From: Saprospiraceae bacterium
Lineage (GTDB): Bacteria; Bacteroidota; Bacteroidia; Chitinophagales; Saprospiraceae
Assembly: GCA_014379065.1 (NCBI GenBank)
Contig: JACMMM010000700.1
Location: 1-7,168 of the forward strand
Direction of reading: 5' to 3'
Length of the DNA: 7,168 bases
Below, piece by piece: positions 1-6,493 of the stretch. The translations under genes were made by a program, and so were the position numbers. The notes below the pieces were generated by a model that searched no databases, was not told the origin of the DNA, and was given only the letters and a program-made list of their open reading frames with translations. Positions within the stretch are counted from its first letter, which is position 1; each line of letters starts with the position of its first letter.

Positions 1-23
1 GCGATTGTACTAATAGGCTAATC

Positions 24-54
24 ACCAGTCACCAATATACCAATTTACCAAAAC
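24..54. repeat. Short-unit (7-8 nt) degenerate tandem repeat
   Basis: Units starting ACCA recur at 24, 31, 39 and 47 (ACCAGTC, ACCAATAT, ACCAATTT, ACCAAAAC), a period of 7-8 nt. The array may continue beyond the left edge of the window. Its style, AT-rich short words in a non-coding stretch, resembles the arrays at 1550-1616 and 4067-4230, although the unit differs. No function can be read from it. Confidence 0.5.
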
Positions 55-59
55 GGGCG

Positions 60-67
60 CAAAAGTA
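60..67 (-). promoter_or_regulatory. Possible leftward Bacteroidota -7 box (TACTTTTG)
   Basis: On the minus strand the sequence is TACTTTTG followed by CGCCCG, a full match to the Bacteroidota sigma-ABfr -7 consensus TAnnTTTG. The upstream -33 region is weak: the best match to TTG is TTA, 20 nt upstream. If real, it drives a gene to the left of the window, with the ACCA-unit repeat lying in its leader. The call rests on one short motif and is tentative. Confidence 0.35.
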
Positions 68-390
68 GCAAGAAGATAGGTGGTTTTTAATGCCTTACTT
101 TCCTTGTTTTCCAAATCGCCCAAAGCAACACCGAAATGAATAGAAATGAAATCGCTTGAAATTTCCAACGCCAATTGCGGTCCACCCTCTGTAAAACGCG
201 CCATATTCGAGGGCAACCTTGGATTGAAGATCGCGCTTCCGACGGGTGAATCCATTTGTTCAAGGCACTAGTATGTTAAACGCTTAAAAGTGATTTTACT
301 CAATCTCGTTTACCTTGATTTTTTAACCGAACTTTGTTGAGTTAAACATTAAGGAGCGGCCTCTTTTGGCAAGGATTTGGTAGGGTTGCA
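68..390. other. Non-coding stretch, no supported gene
   Basis: No convincing gene was found. A leftward 77-codon reading frame (255-22) has no recognisable domain, and its last codons come from the ACCA-unit repeat. Positions 256-390 are AT-rich with no frame of note. TTAAAC-type words occur at 275-280 and 342-347. The promoter for the 540 gene could lie here or within the palindromes downstream, but no full -33/-7 pair is visible; TACCTTGA at 311-318 is only a partial match. Confidence 0.4.
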
Positions 391-485
391 ATGGCACACG
401 GTTTGTACGGATAAAACGGATTTTCACAGATAAAATCCACCTCTATCAGTGAAAACCAGTTTTATCCGTCCGATCCGTGTGCCAT
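391..485. repeat. 95-nt imperfect palindrome (REP-like intergenic element)
   Basis: The left arm (391-432) and right arm (444-485) are inverted copies matching at 36 of 42 positions around an 11-nt loop. The termini ATGGCACACGG and CCGTGTGCCAT are perfect inverted repeats, and the words GGATAAAAC and CAGATA recur in the arms. The element ends 54 bp before the PorP-like start codon. Long imperfect palindromes rich in ATCCGT/ACGGAT words are common between Bacteroidota genes (general knowledge, not checked here). It could be a non-autonomous mobile remnant or a folded leader of the downstream mRNA. Confidence 0.75.
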
Positions 486-496
486 CATCCCTTATT

Positions 497-516
497 CCTG
501 CCTACCGGCAGGCAGG
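497..516. repeat. 20-nt palindrome CCTGCC…GGCAGG
   Basis: CCTGCCTACCGGCAGGCAGG is self-complementary except for one symmetric A/C pair, which becomes G:U in the minus-strand RNA. It is GC-rich, lies 11 nt after the larger palindrome and 23 nt before the ATG at 540. The CCTGCC/GGCAGG palindrome is, to my knowledge, a very frequent intergenic word in Bacteroidota genomes. There is no T-tract after it, so it is not an ordinary terminator. In an mRNA starting upstream it would form a hairpin just ahead of the start codon. Confidence 0.6.
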
Positions 517-539
517 TGCGTTCCAAAAACTGATTCAAC

Positions 540-1538
540 ATGACAAAACTTCGCCTCCTTCTTTTCATCTGGAGCATATTCTGGTCGTTGGCCGCGCTGG
601 CGCAGCAAGACCCTATGTTAACCAATTACCACTTCAATAGCCTGGTTTTCAATCCCGCTTATGCGGGGAGCAACGAACACTTCACACTCAATCTCTCCCA
701 CCGGCAACAATGGCTGGGCTTCGACGGCGCTCCTGTGACGCAGACGCTGACTGCCCATTCGCCGCTTCGCAATGAGCGCGTAGGCGTTGGGTTCTCGCTT
801 GCCAACGATAAAATTGGCCCCGGCGGAAGCACCGATTTAGGCGCATCCTACGCTTATCGGATGCAAGTAGGGGCGAGCAAAAAACTAAAACTTTCGCTGG
901 GCCTTCAGGCCAGCGTGGCCAATTGGCGTGGCCAATTCAGTGAAATTACCGTTGAGCATACCGACGACCCTTCCTTTCAGGAAAACCTATCCCGCTGGCT
1001 GCCCAATTTTGGGGCAGGCGCATATTTGTATGGCGAAAAATTCTACCTCGGCTTGGGCTGCCCGCGTATTTTGGAGCATGATCTGCGCAAAACCAAAAAC
1101 GACACTGAAGGGCTTTTTGCCAAAAATTACCGCAATCTATACATCTCGGCGGGCGCGGCATTCCCATTCAAGGGCGATCAGCTCGTGTTTCGCCCCAGTT
1201 TGTTGCTGCAAAACGCAGGTTTTCTTAGTGATGTAAAAAAAGAGGCCATTGGACAAAACATCGGAGCGCCCTTGTCGGCCAACTTAGGCGCGGCAATTTT
1301 GTTTCGTCAGTTGTTCTGGGTCGGCACCTCATACCGCACTGCTTTGTCTGGCAAATCTTCGCACGACTCGGCCAATCTTTGGCTGGCATGGTCGTTGAGA
1401 AATGGGATGCGTTTCGGTGCATCCTACGACATCACGCTCAGCAAAATCCGTCTGGCCAGCAGTAATTCGTTCGAGATCATGCTGGGCTACGAATTTGATA
1501 TAAAGGTGAAACAAGTGGCTTCTCCTAGGTACTTTTAA
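540..1538 (+). CDS. PorP/SprF family type IX secretion outer-membrane protein
   Basis: A 332-residue predicted outer-membrane beta-barrel. Residues 1-21 are a signal peptide with a hydrophobic core and an ALA cleavage site before QQ. The mature N-terminus reads QQDPMLTNY, followed by NPAYAG at 38-43, the signature of the PorP/SprF family (P. gingivalis PorP, F. johnsoniae SprF). The rest alternates polar and hydrophobic residues as in barrel strands (FGASYDITL, FEIMLGYEFDIKV) and ends in SPRYF, a typical family C-terminus with terminal aromatic. Length is normal and the frame intact. Family members support secretion or surface attachment of type IX cargo such as SprB-like adhesins. The gene starts 84 bp before a TPR–PD40–OmpA gene on the same strand, a common pairing. 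No cargo adhesin is in the window. Many paralogues exist per genome, so no specific symbol is given. Confidence 0.93.
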   Translation: MTKLRLLLFIWSIFWSLAALAQQDPMLTNYHFNSLVFNPAYAGSNEHFTLNLSHRQQWLGFDGAPVTQTLTAHSPLRNERVGVGFSLANDKIGPGGSTDLGASYAYRMQVGASKKLKLSLGLQASVANWRGQFSEITVEHTDDPSFQENLSRWLPNFGAGAYLYGEKFYLGLGCPRILEHDLRKTKNDTEGLFAKNYRNLYISAGAAFPFKGDQLVFRPSLLLQNAGFLSDVKKEAIGQNIGAPLSANLGAAILFRQLFWVGTSYRTALSGKSSHDSANLWLAWSLRNGMRFGASYDITLSKIRLASSNSFEIMLGYEFDIKVKQVASPRYF

Positions 1539-1562
1539 ACCGCAATTTACATTTTGCGGTTT
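1537..1562. repeat. Intergenic hairpin overlapping the PorP-like stop codon
   Basis: AAACCGCAA (1537-1545) and TTGCGGTTT (1554-1562) form a perfect 9-bp stem with an 8-nt loop, starting inside the TAA stop codon at 1536-1538. The right arm ends in only three T residues, so it is not a standard intrinsic terminator. It could cause partial termination or protect the 3' end of the first cistron, which would set the ratio of the two gene products. Confidence 0.55.
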
Positions 1563-1616
1563 GCAAAATCGTGATTTTACATTTTACATTTTCCGGTTTT
1601 GCATTTTGCGGTTTTA
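1550..1616. repeat. Heptanucleotide-type degenerate tandem repeat between genes
   Basis: The gap before the gene at 1623 is built of roughly 7-nt words: ATTTTGC (1551), GGTTTGC (1558), ATTTTAC (1574 and 1581), ATTTTCC (1588), GGTTTTGC (1595), ATTTTGC (1603) and GGTTTTA (1610). CATTTTGCGGTTT occurs twice exactly, at 1550-1562 and 1602-1614. The array fills almost the whole space between two co-directional genes and reaches to within 6 nt of the next start codon. Confidence 0.65.
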
Positions 1617-1622
1617 TAAACT

Positions 1623-4067
1623 ATGAAAAATAAGCTCCTTTCTCTTCTCCTACTCCTACTCCTGCCCGCGCTCCTCGCCGCTCAATCTGCCCGCCTCAAG
1701 CGCGCCAACGAGGCCATGCAGGATCTCGACTACATGACCGCCATCGTAGAATACCAGCAGGTGCTCCAGCGCGAAGACCTGCCCGAAGCCAAAATTGGCC
1801 TTGCCGAGTGCTATCGAAAGATAAACGACACCGAAAACGCCGAGTACTGGTACGGCCAAATCGTACGCCTGCCCAATACCAAGCCTGTCAACAAACTATA
1901 CTACGGCATGATGCTTCAGGCCAACGGCAAGTGCGACGTGGCTCGGCTCTGGCTCAAACAATACGAAAAAGAAGCCCCCGACGACGCTCGCGGACAGTTT
2001 CTGGCCAAAGCCTGCGACATGGAAGAAGAACTGCTTACCAAAAACAAAGGCATTTACCAGATAAACCTCCTGCCCTGCAATTCCTCTTTCGACGACTTTG
2101 GTCCCAGTATCGTCCACGGCCAACTCGTTTTCGCCAGCGACCGTGACCTCGGCACAGCCATCAAGCGTACTTCAATGTGGACCGGAAACCCCTTTTCCGA
2201 TCTCTATTCGACACCGCTCAAAACCGACGTGCCCGGGACCATTGCCTCCGCTCGTTTGGATAAGTTTTCAAGCAGCGTCAACACCCGTTTCAACGAAGCC
2301 GCCGTGTGTCTTGCACCCGACGGCCAAACATTGTATTTCACCCGCAACAACTTTGACGACGGCAACACAGAGCGCAGTGAGGAAGGGTTGGTAAAACTCA
2401 ATATCTTTTCAGCCCGCCGAAATGCCGCAGGCGCATGGTCGGAAGTTACGCGTTTACCCTTCAATTCTGCTGAGTATAATTCCTCACATCCTAGCATCAG
2501 TCCTAATGGCAAACGGCTTTATTTTGCAAGCAACCGCCCGGGTGGTTTTGGGGGTATGGATTTGTATTTCAGCGAGTTGAACAAAGGTATTTGGAGTGCA
2601 GCCATCAATCTTGGTCCTACTGTAAACACCGAGGGCAACGAAATTTTTCCCTTCATAGACCCCAATGGCCGCCTCTATTTCGCTTCCAATGGCCACCTTG
2701 GTCTTGGTGGGCTTGACCTTTTTTACAGCACTCCAAAAGGTGACAAAGACTGGAATCTGCCCATCAATCTGGGCGCACCGCTCAACTCCACGCACGATGA
2801 TTTTGGCGTTTGTTTTGGTGGCGACCTCTCTTGGGGATTTTTCACCTCTGACCGCGACGGTGGGGCTGGCCGCGATGACATTTATGCCTTTTCAAAAAAT
2901 GCCGCTCCCGTCGAAATCTATGTTTTTGACAGCCAGACACGCAAACCCATCAGCGGTGCGGCGGTGCTCAATTCGCTTACGAGCCTGACCCTTACCACGA
3001 GTTCTGATGGTATTGTGGCTTTCGATATGCGCCACGCCGAATGTGCCGATTTTTCGACCGCTAAAAAAGGCTATGAAGCAGCCGTCAAAACAGGCTGCAC
3101 AGGCAATGAGGGCGCTGCGCACGGCCAAATTACCCGCATCGAAATAGGGCTGAACAAACTAAGCAATTTCAGCGTGCAGGGCATGGTCTTCGATATGCGA
3201 GACGGTTTCCCAGCCAATAGCGCAAAACTTATCCTGACCAACGATTGTGGGAAAACAGCACACGAGCCTTTCCAGACAGGCCCCGACGGCAGGTTTAAAT
3301 TCAAACTAGACAAGAATTGCTGCTACACGCTTCGGGCTGTGCAGGATGGGTTTATCGCCGCTGTAGCAGAAGGGATTTGCACCAAAAATCTAACGCAAAA
3401 CCCTGTTTTCAAAGTAAACCTGAACCTGGAACCCTACCGCGATGCGGAAGGCTTTATCGTGGAAATTCCTGAAAAAGCAGCAGCCAACACCGGGCCGCGC
3501 TACAACGAGTTGTCGGGCCTCTACGAAAACCCCGATGGTTCGCCCGCCACCTTCGATCTGGGCGATGGCCTTTCGGTGCGAGATGGTATCCTTTACGACA
3601 ACGGTGCTCCCAGCCAACCCGGCGAAAGCACTTGGGAGCGTGGTTCAGCGGGCTTTTTGGTCAACCTTTACTACGATTTGAATGCCAATGCCCCAAATGA
3701 GACCTCGATGCCAGAATTGAAAAAACTATTAAAAACATTGCGGCAAAACCCTGATTTTCAGGTAGAAATCGCATCACATACCGATTCTAGGGGCTCCGAC
3801 GCTTATAATCTGGAACTTTCCCAGCGCCGCGCAGAAAACGTGGTAGAATGGCTGGTAAAACAAGGCATTGCCCGCGAGCGCCTCAGCCCGCATGGCTATG
3901 GCGAATCCAAATTGGTGAATAAATGTGGTAATAGTGTGACCTGCGAAGAGTCTCAACACCAATTAAACCGTCGTACCGAGTTCCGCATCATCGGCACCAG
4001 CGGAATTAGCAACTCAAAGCCTCAAGCAAAGCCCAAGACCGCGCCCTGCGACGGATGCCCCTTTTAA
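1623..4067 (+). CDS. TPR–PD40–CarboxypepD_reg–OmpA periplasmic protein (PorE-like)
   Basis: An 814-residue exported protein. Residues 1-20 are a leucine-rich signal peptide ending LLAAQ. TPR-like helices follow (about 22-125). A PD40/WD40-like propeller (about 150-425) shows repeats such as LVFASDRD (168), LYFTRN (237), LYFASNRPGGFGGMDLY (299), LYFASNGHLGLGGLDLF (351) and FFTSDRDGGAGRDDIY (406). Two carboxypeptidase-regulatory-like beta domains start near 428 and 516. The C-terminal OmpA-like domain (about 655-795) has HTDSRG…YN…LSQRRAENV, with D721 and R736 at the 15-residue spacing of the peptidoglycan diaminopimelate-binding pair. The tail is basic, then cysteine-containing (APCDGCPF). The order matches P. 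gingivalis PorE, a peptidoglycan-anchored type IX component, but related paralogues accompany many porP/sprF genes, so a dedicated partner of the barrel encoded upstream is at least as likely. Probably cotranscribed with it. Confidence 0.93.
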   Translation: MKNKLLSLLLLLLLPALLAAQSARLKRANEAMQDLDYMTAIVEYQQVLQREDLPEAKIGLAECYRKINDTENAEYWYGQIVRLPNTKPVNKLYYGMMLQANGKCDVARLWLKQYEKEAPDDARGQFLAKACDMEEELLTKNKGIYQINLLPCNSSFDDFGPSIVHGQLVFASDRDLGTAIKRTSMWTGNPFSDLYSTPLKTDVPGTIASARLDKFSSSVNTRFNEAAVCLAPDGQTLYFTRNNFDDGNTERSEEGLVKLNIFSARRNAAGAWSEVTRLPFNSAEYNSSHPSISPNGKRLYFASNRPGGFGGMDLYFSELNKGIWSAAINLGPTVNTEGNEIFPFIDPNGRLYFASNGHLGLGGLDLFYSTPKGDKDWNLPINLGAPLNSTHDDFGVCFGGDLSWGFFTSDRDGGAGRDDIYAFSKNAAPVEIYVFDSQTRKPISGAAVLNSLTSLTLTTSSDGIVAFDMRHAECADFSTAKKGYEAAVKTGCTGNEGAAHGQITRIEIGLNKLSNFSVQGMVFDMRDGFPANSAKLILTNDCGKTAHEPFQTGPDGRFKFKLDKNCCYTLRAVQDGFIAAVAEGICTKNLTQNPVFKVNLNLEPYRDAEGFIVEIPEKAAANTGPRYNELSGLYENPDGSPATFDLGDGLSVRDGILYDNGAPSQPGESTWERGSAGFLVNLYYDLNANAPNETSMPELKKLLKTLRQNPDFQVEIASHTDSRGSDAYNLELSQRRAENVVEWLVKQGIARERLSPHGYGESKLVNKCGNSVTCEESQHQLNRRTEFRIIGTSGISNSKPQAKPKTAPCDGCPF

Positions 4068-4234
4068 ATATCCAATATCCATGGGAATATCCAATATCCA
4101 ACAAGGAATTTCCAATGTCCAAGTTAGCCTTGGGCTAAAAATCCCCACTGAATTTTGCCCTTAATCTCCCCAATTTCCAAGCGCAGCGCCTACTTGGACA
4201 TTGGAAATTCCTTGTTGGATATTGGATATTTAAA
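4063..4234. repeat. Large palindromic element between convergent genes, with perfect 39-bp arms
   Basis: Arms 4086-4124 and 4192-4230 are perfect inverted copies (39 of 39). Outer ends 4063-4080 and 4217-4234 are also perfect inverted repeats (18 bp) and contain the stop codons of both flanking genes. The 14-nt word AATATCCAATATCC is present twice on the left (4067-4080 and 4086-4099), so the right arm can pair with either copy. The arms are built of 7-nt units of the form AATNTCC at 4086, 4093, 4107 and 4114. The 67-nt centre holds a small hairpin, TTAGCC-TTG-GGCTAA (4124-4138). It may act as a bidirectional terminator or 3'-end stabiliser, or be a non-autonomous mobile remnant; no transposase or target duplication is evident. 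Confidence 0.85.
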
Positions 4235-4799
4235 GGTCCCAATACCTGAGCAGCCCTTGTTCCTTTGCCAGCACGGCCGTGGGTCTGAACGTCCAAATGT
4301 GTTCCAGCAATTCCTGTGCGTCGCGGCGGAATTCTATAAAATAGTCCTCGTGGAGTTTTTTTGCCTTTGCTAGAATGGATGCCGTACGCTTCACCAAATA
4401 GGGCGCTAGCGTATCGCTGCGTCGTTCAGGATGTTTTTGGAGCATTTTATGGTGTAGCCGAAAGGCCTCCGCGAGCATAAAAAGCACCAGGGCAACTTCA
4501 CCCGATTTGTCTTTGGTGGCCAGCACATGCTCATTGATGCGGGCATTCCAATGGCGCAGGTAAAGCAGCAGATAGCCGGGGCTGAGGTGATACTCGGTTT
4601 TTTTGTCGAGGTCTTTTGCGATTTCCTCCCGAAGGGCAGCAGCGCGTTCATCGCGGGTTTCGCCCCCTTCCAAGAGTTCAAAAACCAGTCTGCGGACGAG
4701 TTTTTCGTCTTTTGCGGTTAAACGCAGCAGCAGTTTGTCTTTTTCGGCCGCAGGCATCCGGACGATTGCGGCTTTGAGTTGTTCGTCGAGTTTGGGCAT
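4230..4799 (-). CDS. Conserved hypothetical helical cytosolic protein
   Basis: A 189-residue protein with no signal peptide or membrane segment. It is strongly helical and charged. The N-terminus MPKLDEQLKAAIVRMPAAEK is followed by KDKLLLRL and a charged helix (ELLEGGETRDERAAALREEI). The middle has SPGYLLLYLRHWNARINEHV and TKDKSGEVALVLFMLAEAF; the C-terminal half has LHEDYFIEFRRDAQELLEHI. I recall similar uncharacterised proteins in Bacteroidota but cannot assign a function. The ATG at 4799 is preferred: the frame extends to a GTG at 4898, but those 33 residues are low-quality and would start beside the terminator at 4907-4939. It is the last gene of the leftward block, and its stop lies in the large palindrome. 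No promoter is obvious in the 107-bp gap after the terminator. Confidence 0.8.
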   Translation of the reverse strand: MPKLDEQLKAAIVRMPAAEKDKLLLRLTAKDEKLVRRLVFELLEGGETRDERAAALREEIAKDLDKKTEYHLSPGYLLLYLRHWNARINEHVLATKDKSGEVALVLFMLAEAFRLHHKMLQKHPERRSDTLAPYLVKRTASILAKAKKLHEDYFIEFRRDAQELLEHIWTFRPTAVLAKEQGLLRYWDL

Positions 4800-4906
4800 G
4801 GCGAGCAATTTTGTAGGGCGAAAGGTCGGTAGAAATTGTCGTTCTGAAAAAAGTGAAGAATTTACCTTTGCCTTGCTCTTCCCTAACCAACGCGGCACAT
4901 CAGGTT

Positions 4907-4939
4907 AAAAAAACGGGCGACCCAAAATGGGCCGCCCGT
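4907..4939 (-). terminator. Rho-independent terminator of the OmpA/HHH operon
   Basis: Read on the minus strand, an 11-bp GC-rich stem (plus-strand arms 4913-4923 and 4929-4939) with a 5-nt loop is followed by seven Ts. The single non-Watson-Crick position is G:U in minus-strand RNA but A:C in plus-strand RNA, which supports leftward use. It lies 28 bp after the stop of the helix-hairpin-helix gene and separates it from the next leftward gene. Confidence 0.9.
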
Positions 4940-4967
4940 CCTGTAGGTGATCGGAAAAAGAAACAGG

Positions 4968-5624
4968 TTATTCTTTGCCTGCATTCAACTCGTCTTGCCA
5001 CTTTTTGAGTTCATCCCACTTCCCTTGATCGGCAAGGCCCGCTTGCTGTGCCCAGGTGCTGGGATCATGGATATTAAAGTTTGGCCCAGCCGCTTCCAGT
5101 ATATCTTTCAGATCGTCGGCAGAAGTTTTAGAGAGAGCTTTCCAAGTTTTGATGTCCGCGTTGTGAAGCAGCTCCTCGATTTTTGGGCCGATACCTTCCA
5201 CGATTTTCAAGTCGTCCGTTTTCCATTTTTTGTCGGCAAACATAATGGTAGCGGCGGTTACGGCAGCAGCAGCTGTTTTTTTGCTGCCTCCGCCTCCACC
5301 AGCATTGGCCGCCTGGGCTGCCTGTTCGCGCAAGGCCATACGCTCGCCTTCGCACATCATCAGGTCATTTTTCAGTTTGCGGATTTGTTCGCCTTTCGCT
5401 TCGCTGTCAGCTTCGGCTGCAGCAAGTTTCATGCGTGTGTTCGTCAGTTCTTCGGTGAGCGTGCTCACGCGCCCGGTGAGTTCGGCTATCTGGTCGCGCA
5501 ACCAACCTACTTTGTAATAGGCACGGGCGGCAAGCCAGCCGAGAAGAAAGGGTATAAGACAAAGTGCAAGTGCAGTGGGCAGATTGTCCATGATACTGCA
5601 ATTCAAGAGAATATGTGAAAGCAT
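4968..5624 (-). CDS. Membrane-anchored coiled-coil protein with helix-hairpin-helix domain
   Basis: A 218-residue protein with three parts. One membrane helix lies at about 15-36 (LALCLIPFLLGWLAARAYY), with an acidic residue before it and R/K after it, suggesting a cytoplasmic C-terminus by the positive-inside rule. A charged coiled coil follows (about 42-105: ELTGRVSTLTEELTNTRMKL, AKGEQIRKLKNDL), then a glycine run (109-113). The C-terminal domain (about 136-218) has LKIVEGIGPKIEELLHNADI, a helix-hairpin-helix of the type seen in DNA-binding and in ribosomal-protein-associated domains, then HDPSTWAQQ and KWDELKKWQDEL. The ATG at 5624 has an A-rich leader and lies 21 bp after the upstream stop. 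An internal ATG at 5591 (residue 12, MDNLPTAL) is an equally plausible start. It is the second gene of an operon with the OmpA-like gene. Function is unknown; nucleic-acid binding is an inference. Confidence 0.85.
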   Translation of the reverse strand: MLSHILLNCSIMDNLPTALALCLIPFLLGWLAARAYYKVGWLRDQIAELTGRVSTLTEELTNTRMKLAAAEADSEAKGEQIRKLKNDLMMCEGERMALREQAAQAANAGGGGGSKKTAAAAVTAATIMFADKKWKTDDLKIVEGIGPKIEELLHNADIKTWKALSKTSADDLKDILEAAGPNFNIHDPSTWAQQAGLADQGKWDELKKWQDELNAGKE

Positions 5625-5645
5625 GGCTAGTTTTGTTTTGAATGT

Positions 5646-6455
5646 TTAACGGTTGACGGTGATGACGACCCTACGATTCTGGTGGCGGCCCTCTTCGTTG
5701 TCATTGGGCGCCACAGGCTCGGTTTCGCCTTTGGAGTTGGTGGTGATGCGTGAAGCGGCTATGCCGTTGGATCTCAGGATTTTCGCCACAGATTTTGCCC
5801 GGGCAGCCCCGAAGGCCAGGTTGCTCTCATCGGAGCCTACTTCATCTGTATGGCCTACTACCGAGAATGTAGCAGTAGTGGCTTTGTGCTTCTCACAAAG
5901 GTCTTTCAGATAAGCGTCCACTTTAGGGTCGCTTTCTTTTTCCGTCGAATTGTACGGGAAAAGCAGCATCACGTCCTTGTCTGATTCAATGATGGCACTG
6001 TCTTCTTTTTTGAGCACCATTTTGAGCCAACTGAGACCGGCGCTCACTTTCGGGCCACTACCTTCAGCAAGACCATCGTCGTCCACTAATTTAGCGGCCA
6101 ATTTGACCCGATTTGGTGGGAATTCCGGTGCCAGCAAATCGCGAATGGAAGCAGCGCGGGCCAAGGCAAGTTTTTCGCCATTGGCTTCGCTGGCGCGGTA
6201 ATGACCTGTGATAACGAGGGTATCACCTTGGTGACCTTTGGTTTCTAACAGGTTTTTTTTCCATTCGAGAAATTTTGGGTCGTCAACGGGCTTGTCGGCG
6301 TTCCAATTGAAAAGCGGGACGCCAGAAGTTTCCGTGGCGGTCGTCGCAGCAGTGGCGCCGTCGCAACAATGGCATACATTGCAATGCCAGTAATTGACGC
6401 ACCAAGCTGTGTAGCCCGCGAAGAGCAGGCCGATAAGCCATAGTGGAATTTTCAT
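5646..6455 (-). CDS. OmpA family protein, membrane-anchored, tandem OmpA-like domains
   Basis: A 269-residue protein. Residues 4-20 form a hydrophobic anchor after a lysine, so the rest should lie in the periplasm. TAWC is a poor lipobox (W at -1), which argues against a lipoprotein. A cysteine cluster follows directly (C19, C25, C28, C30, C31), including CNVCH. A first OmpA-like unit (about 60-125) has ITGHYRASEANGEKLALARA. It is degenerate: R87 replaces the usual aspartate, though the LARA arginine is kept. A second canonical unit (about 155-269) has VVGHTDEVGSDESNLAFGAA then RAKSV, with D204 and R219 at the 15-residue spacing of the peptidoglycan-binding pair, and ends NRRVVITV. It is the first gene of the operon with the helix-hairpin-helix gene. 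The likely role is tethering the inner membrane to peptidoglycan. Confidence 0.9.
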   Translation of the reverse strand: MKIPLWLIGLLFAGYTAWCVNYWHCNVCHCCDGATAATTATETSGVPLFNWNADKPVDDPKFLEWKKNLLETKGHQGDTLVITGHYRASEANGEKLALARAASIRDLLAPEFPPNRVKLAAKLVDDDGLAEGSGPKVSAGLSWLKMVLKKEDSAIIESDKDVMLLFPYNSTEKESDPKVDAYLKDLCEKHKATTATFSVVGHTDEVGSDESNLAFGAARAKSVAKILRSNGIAASRITTNSKGETEPVAPNDNEEGRHQNRRVVITVNR

Positions 6456-6493
6456 GTGAAATAGATTTTACGTTTTGTACTGTTTTATTTTGA

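Noticed and set aside
22..255. Leftward 77-codon reading frame near the left edge
   Set aside because: It has no recognisable domain, its last residues come from the short-unit repeat, and a full-match promoter box lies inside it, pointing left. It is more likely a leader or spacer than a gene.
449..640. Rightward 63-codon frame ahead of the PorP-like gene
   Set aside because: It runs through both palindromes and overlaps the signal peptide region of the PorP-like gene in another frame.
4863..4870. Plus-strand TACCTTTG, a full match to the -7 consensus
   Set aside because: No rightward gene follows, and the nearest upstream TTG (4836-4838) is 24 nt away, slightly too far. It is probably chance.
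4800..4898. N-terminal extension of the hypothetical protein to a GTG at 4898
   Set aside because: The 33 extra residues resemble translated spacer, and the GTG lies just beyond the T-tract of the upstream terminator. The ATG at 4799 begins a well-formed helical protein.
4947..5618. Rightward 223-codon frame opposite the helix-hairpin-helix gene
   Set aside because: It is antisense to a gene with clear membrane, coiled-coil and helix-hairpin-helix parts, and its own translation shows no domain. The length follows from the codon composition of the opposite strand.
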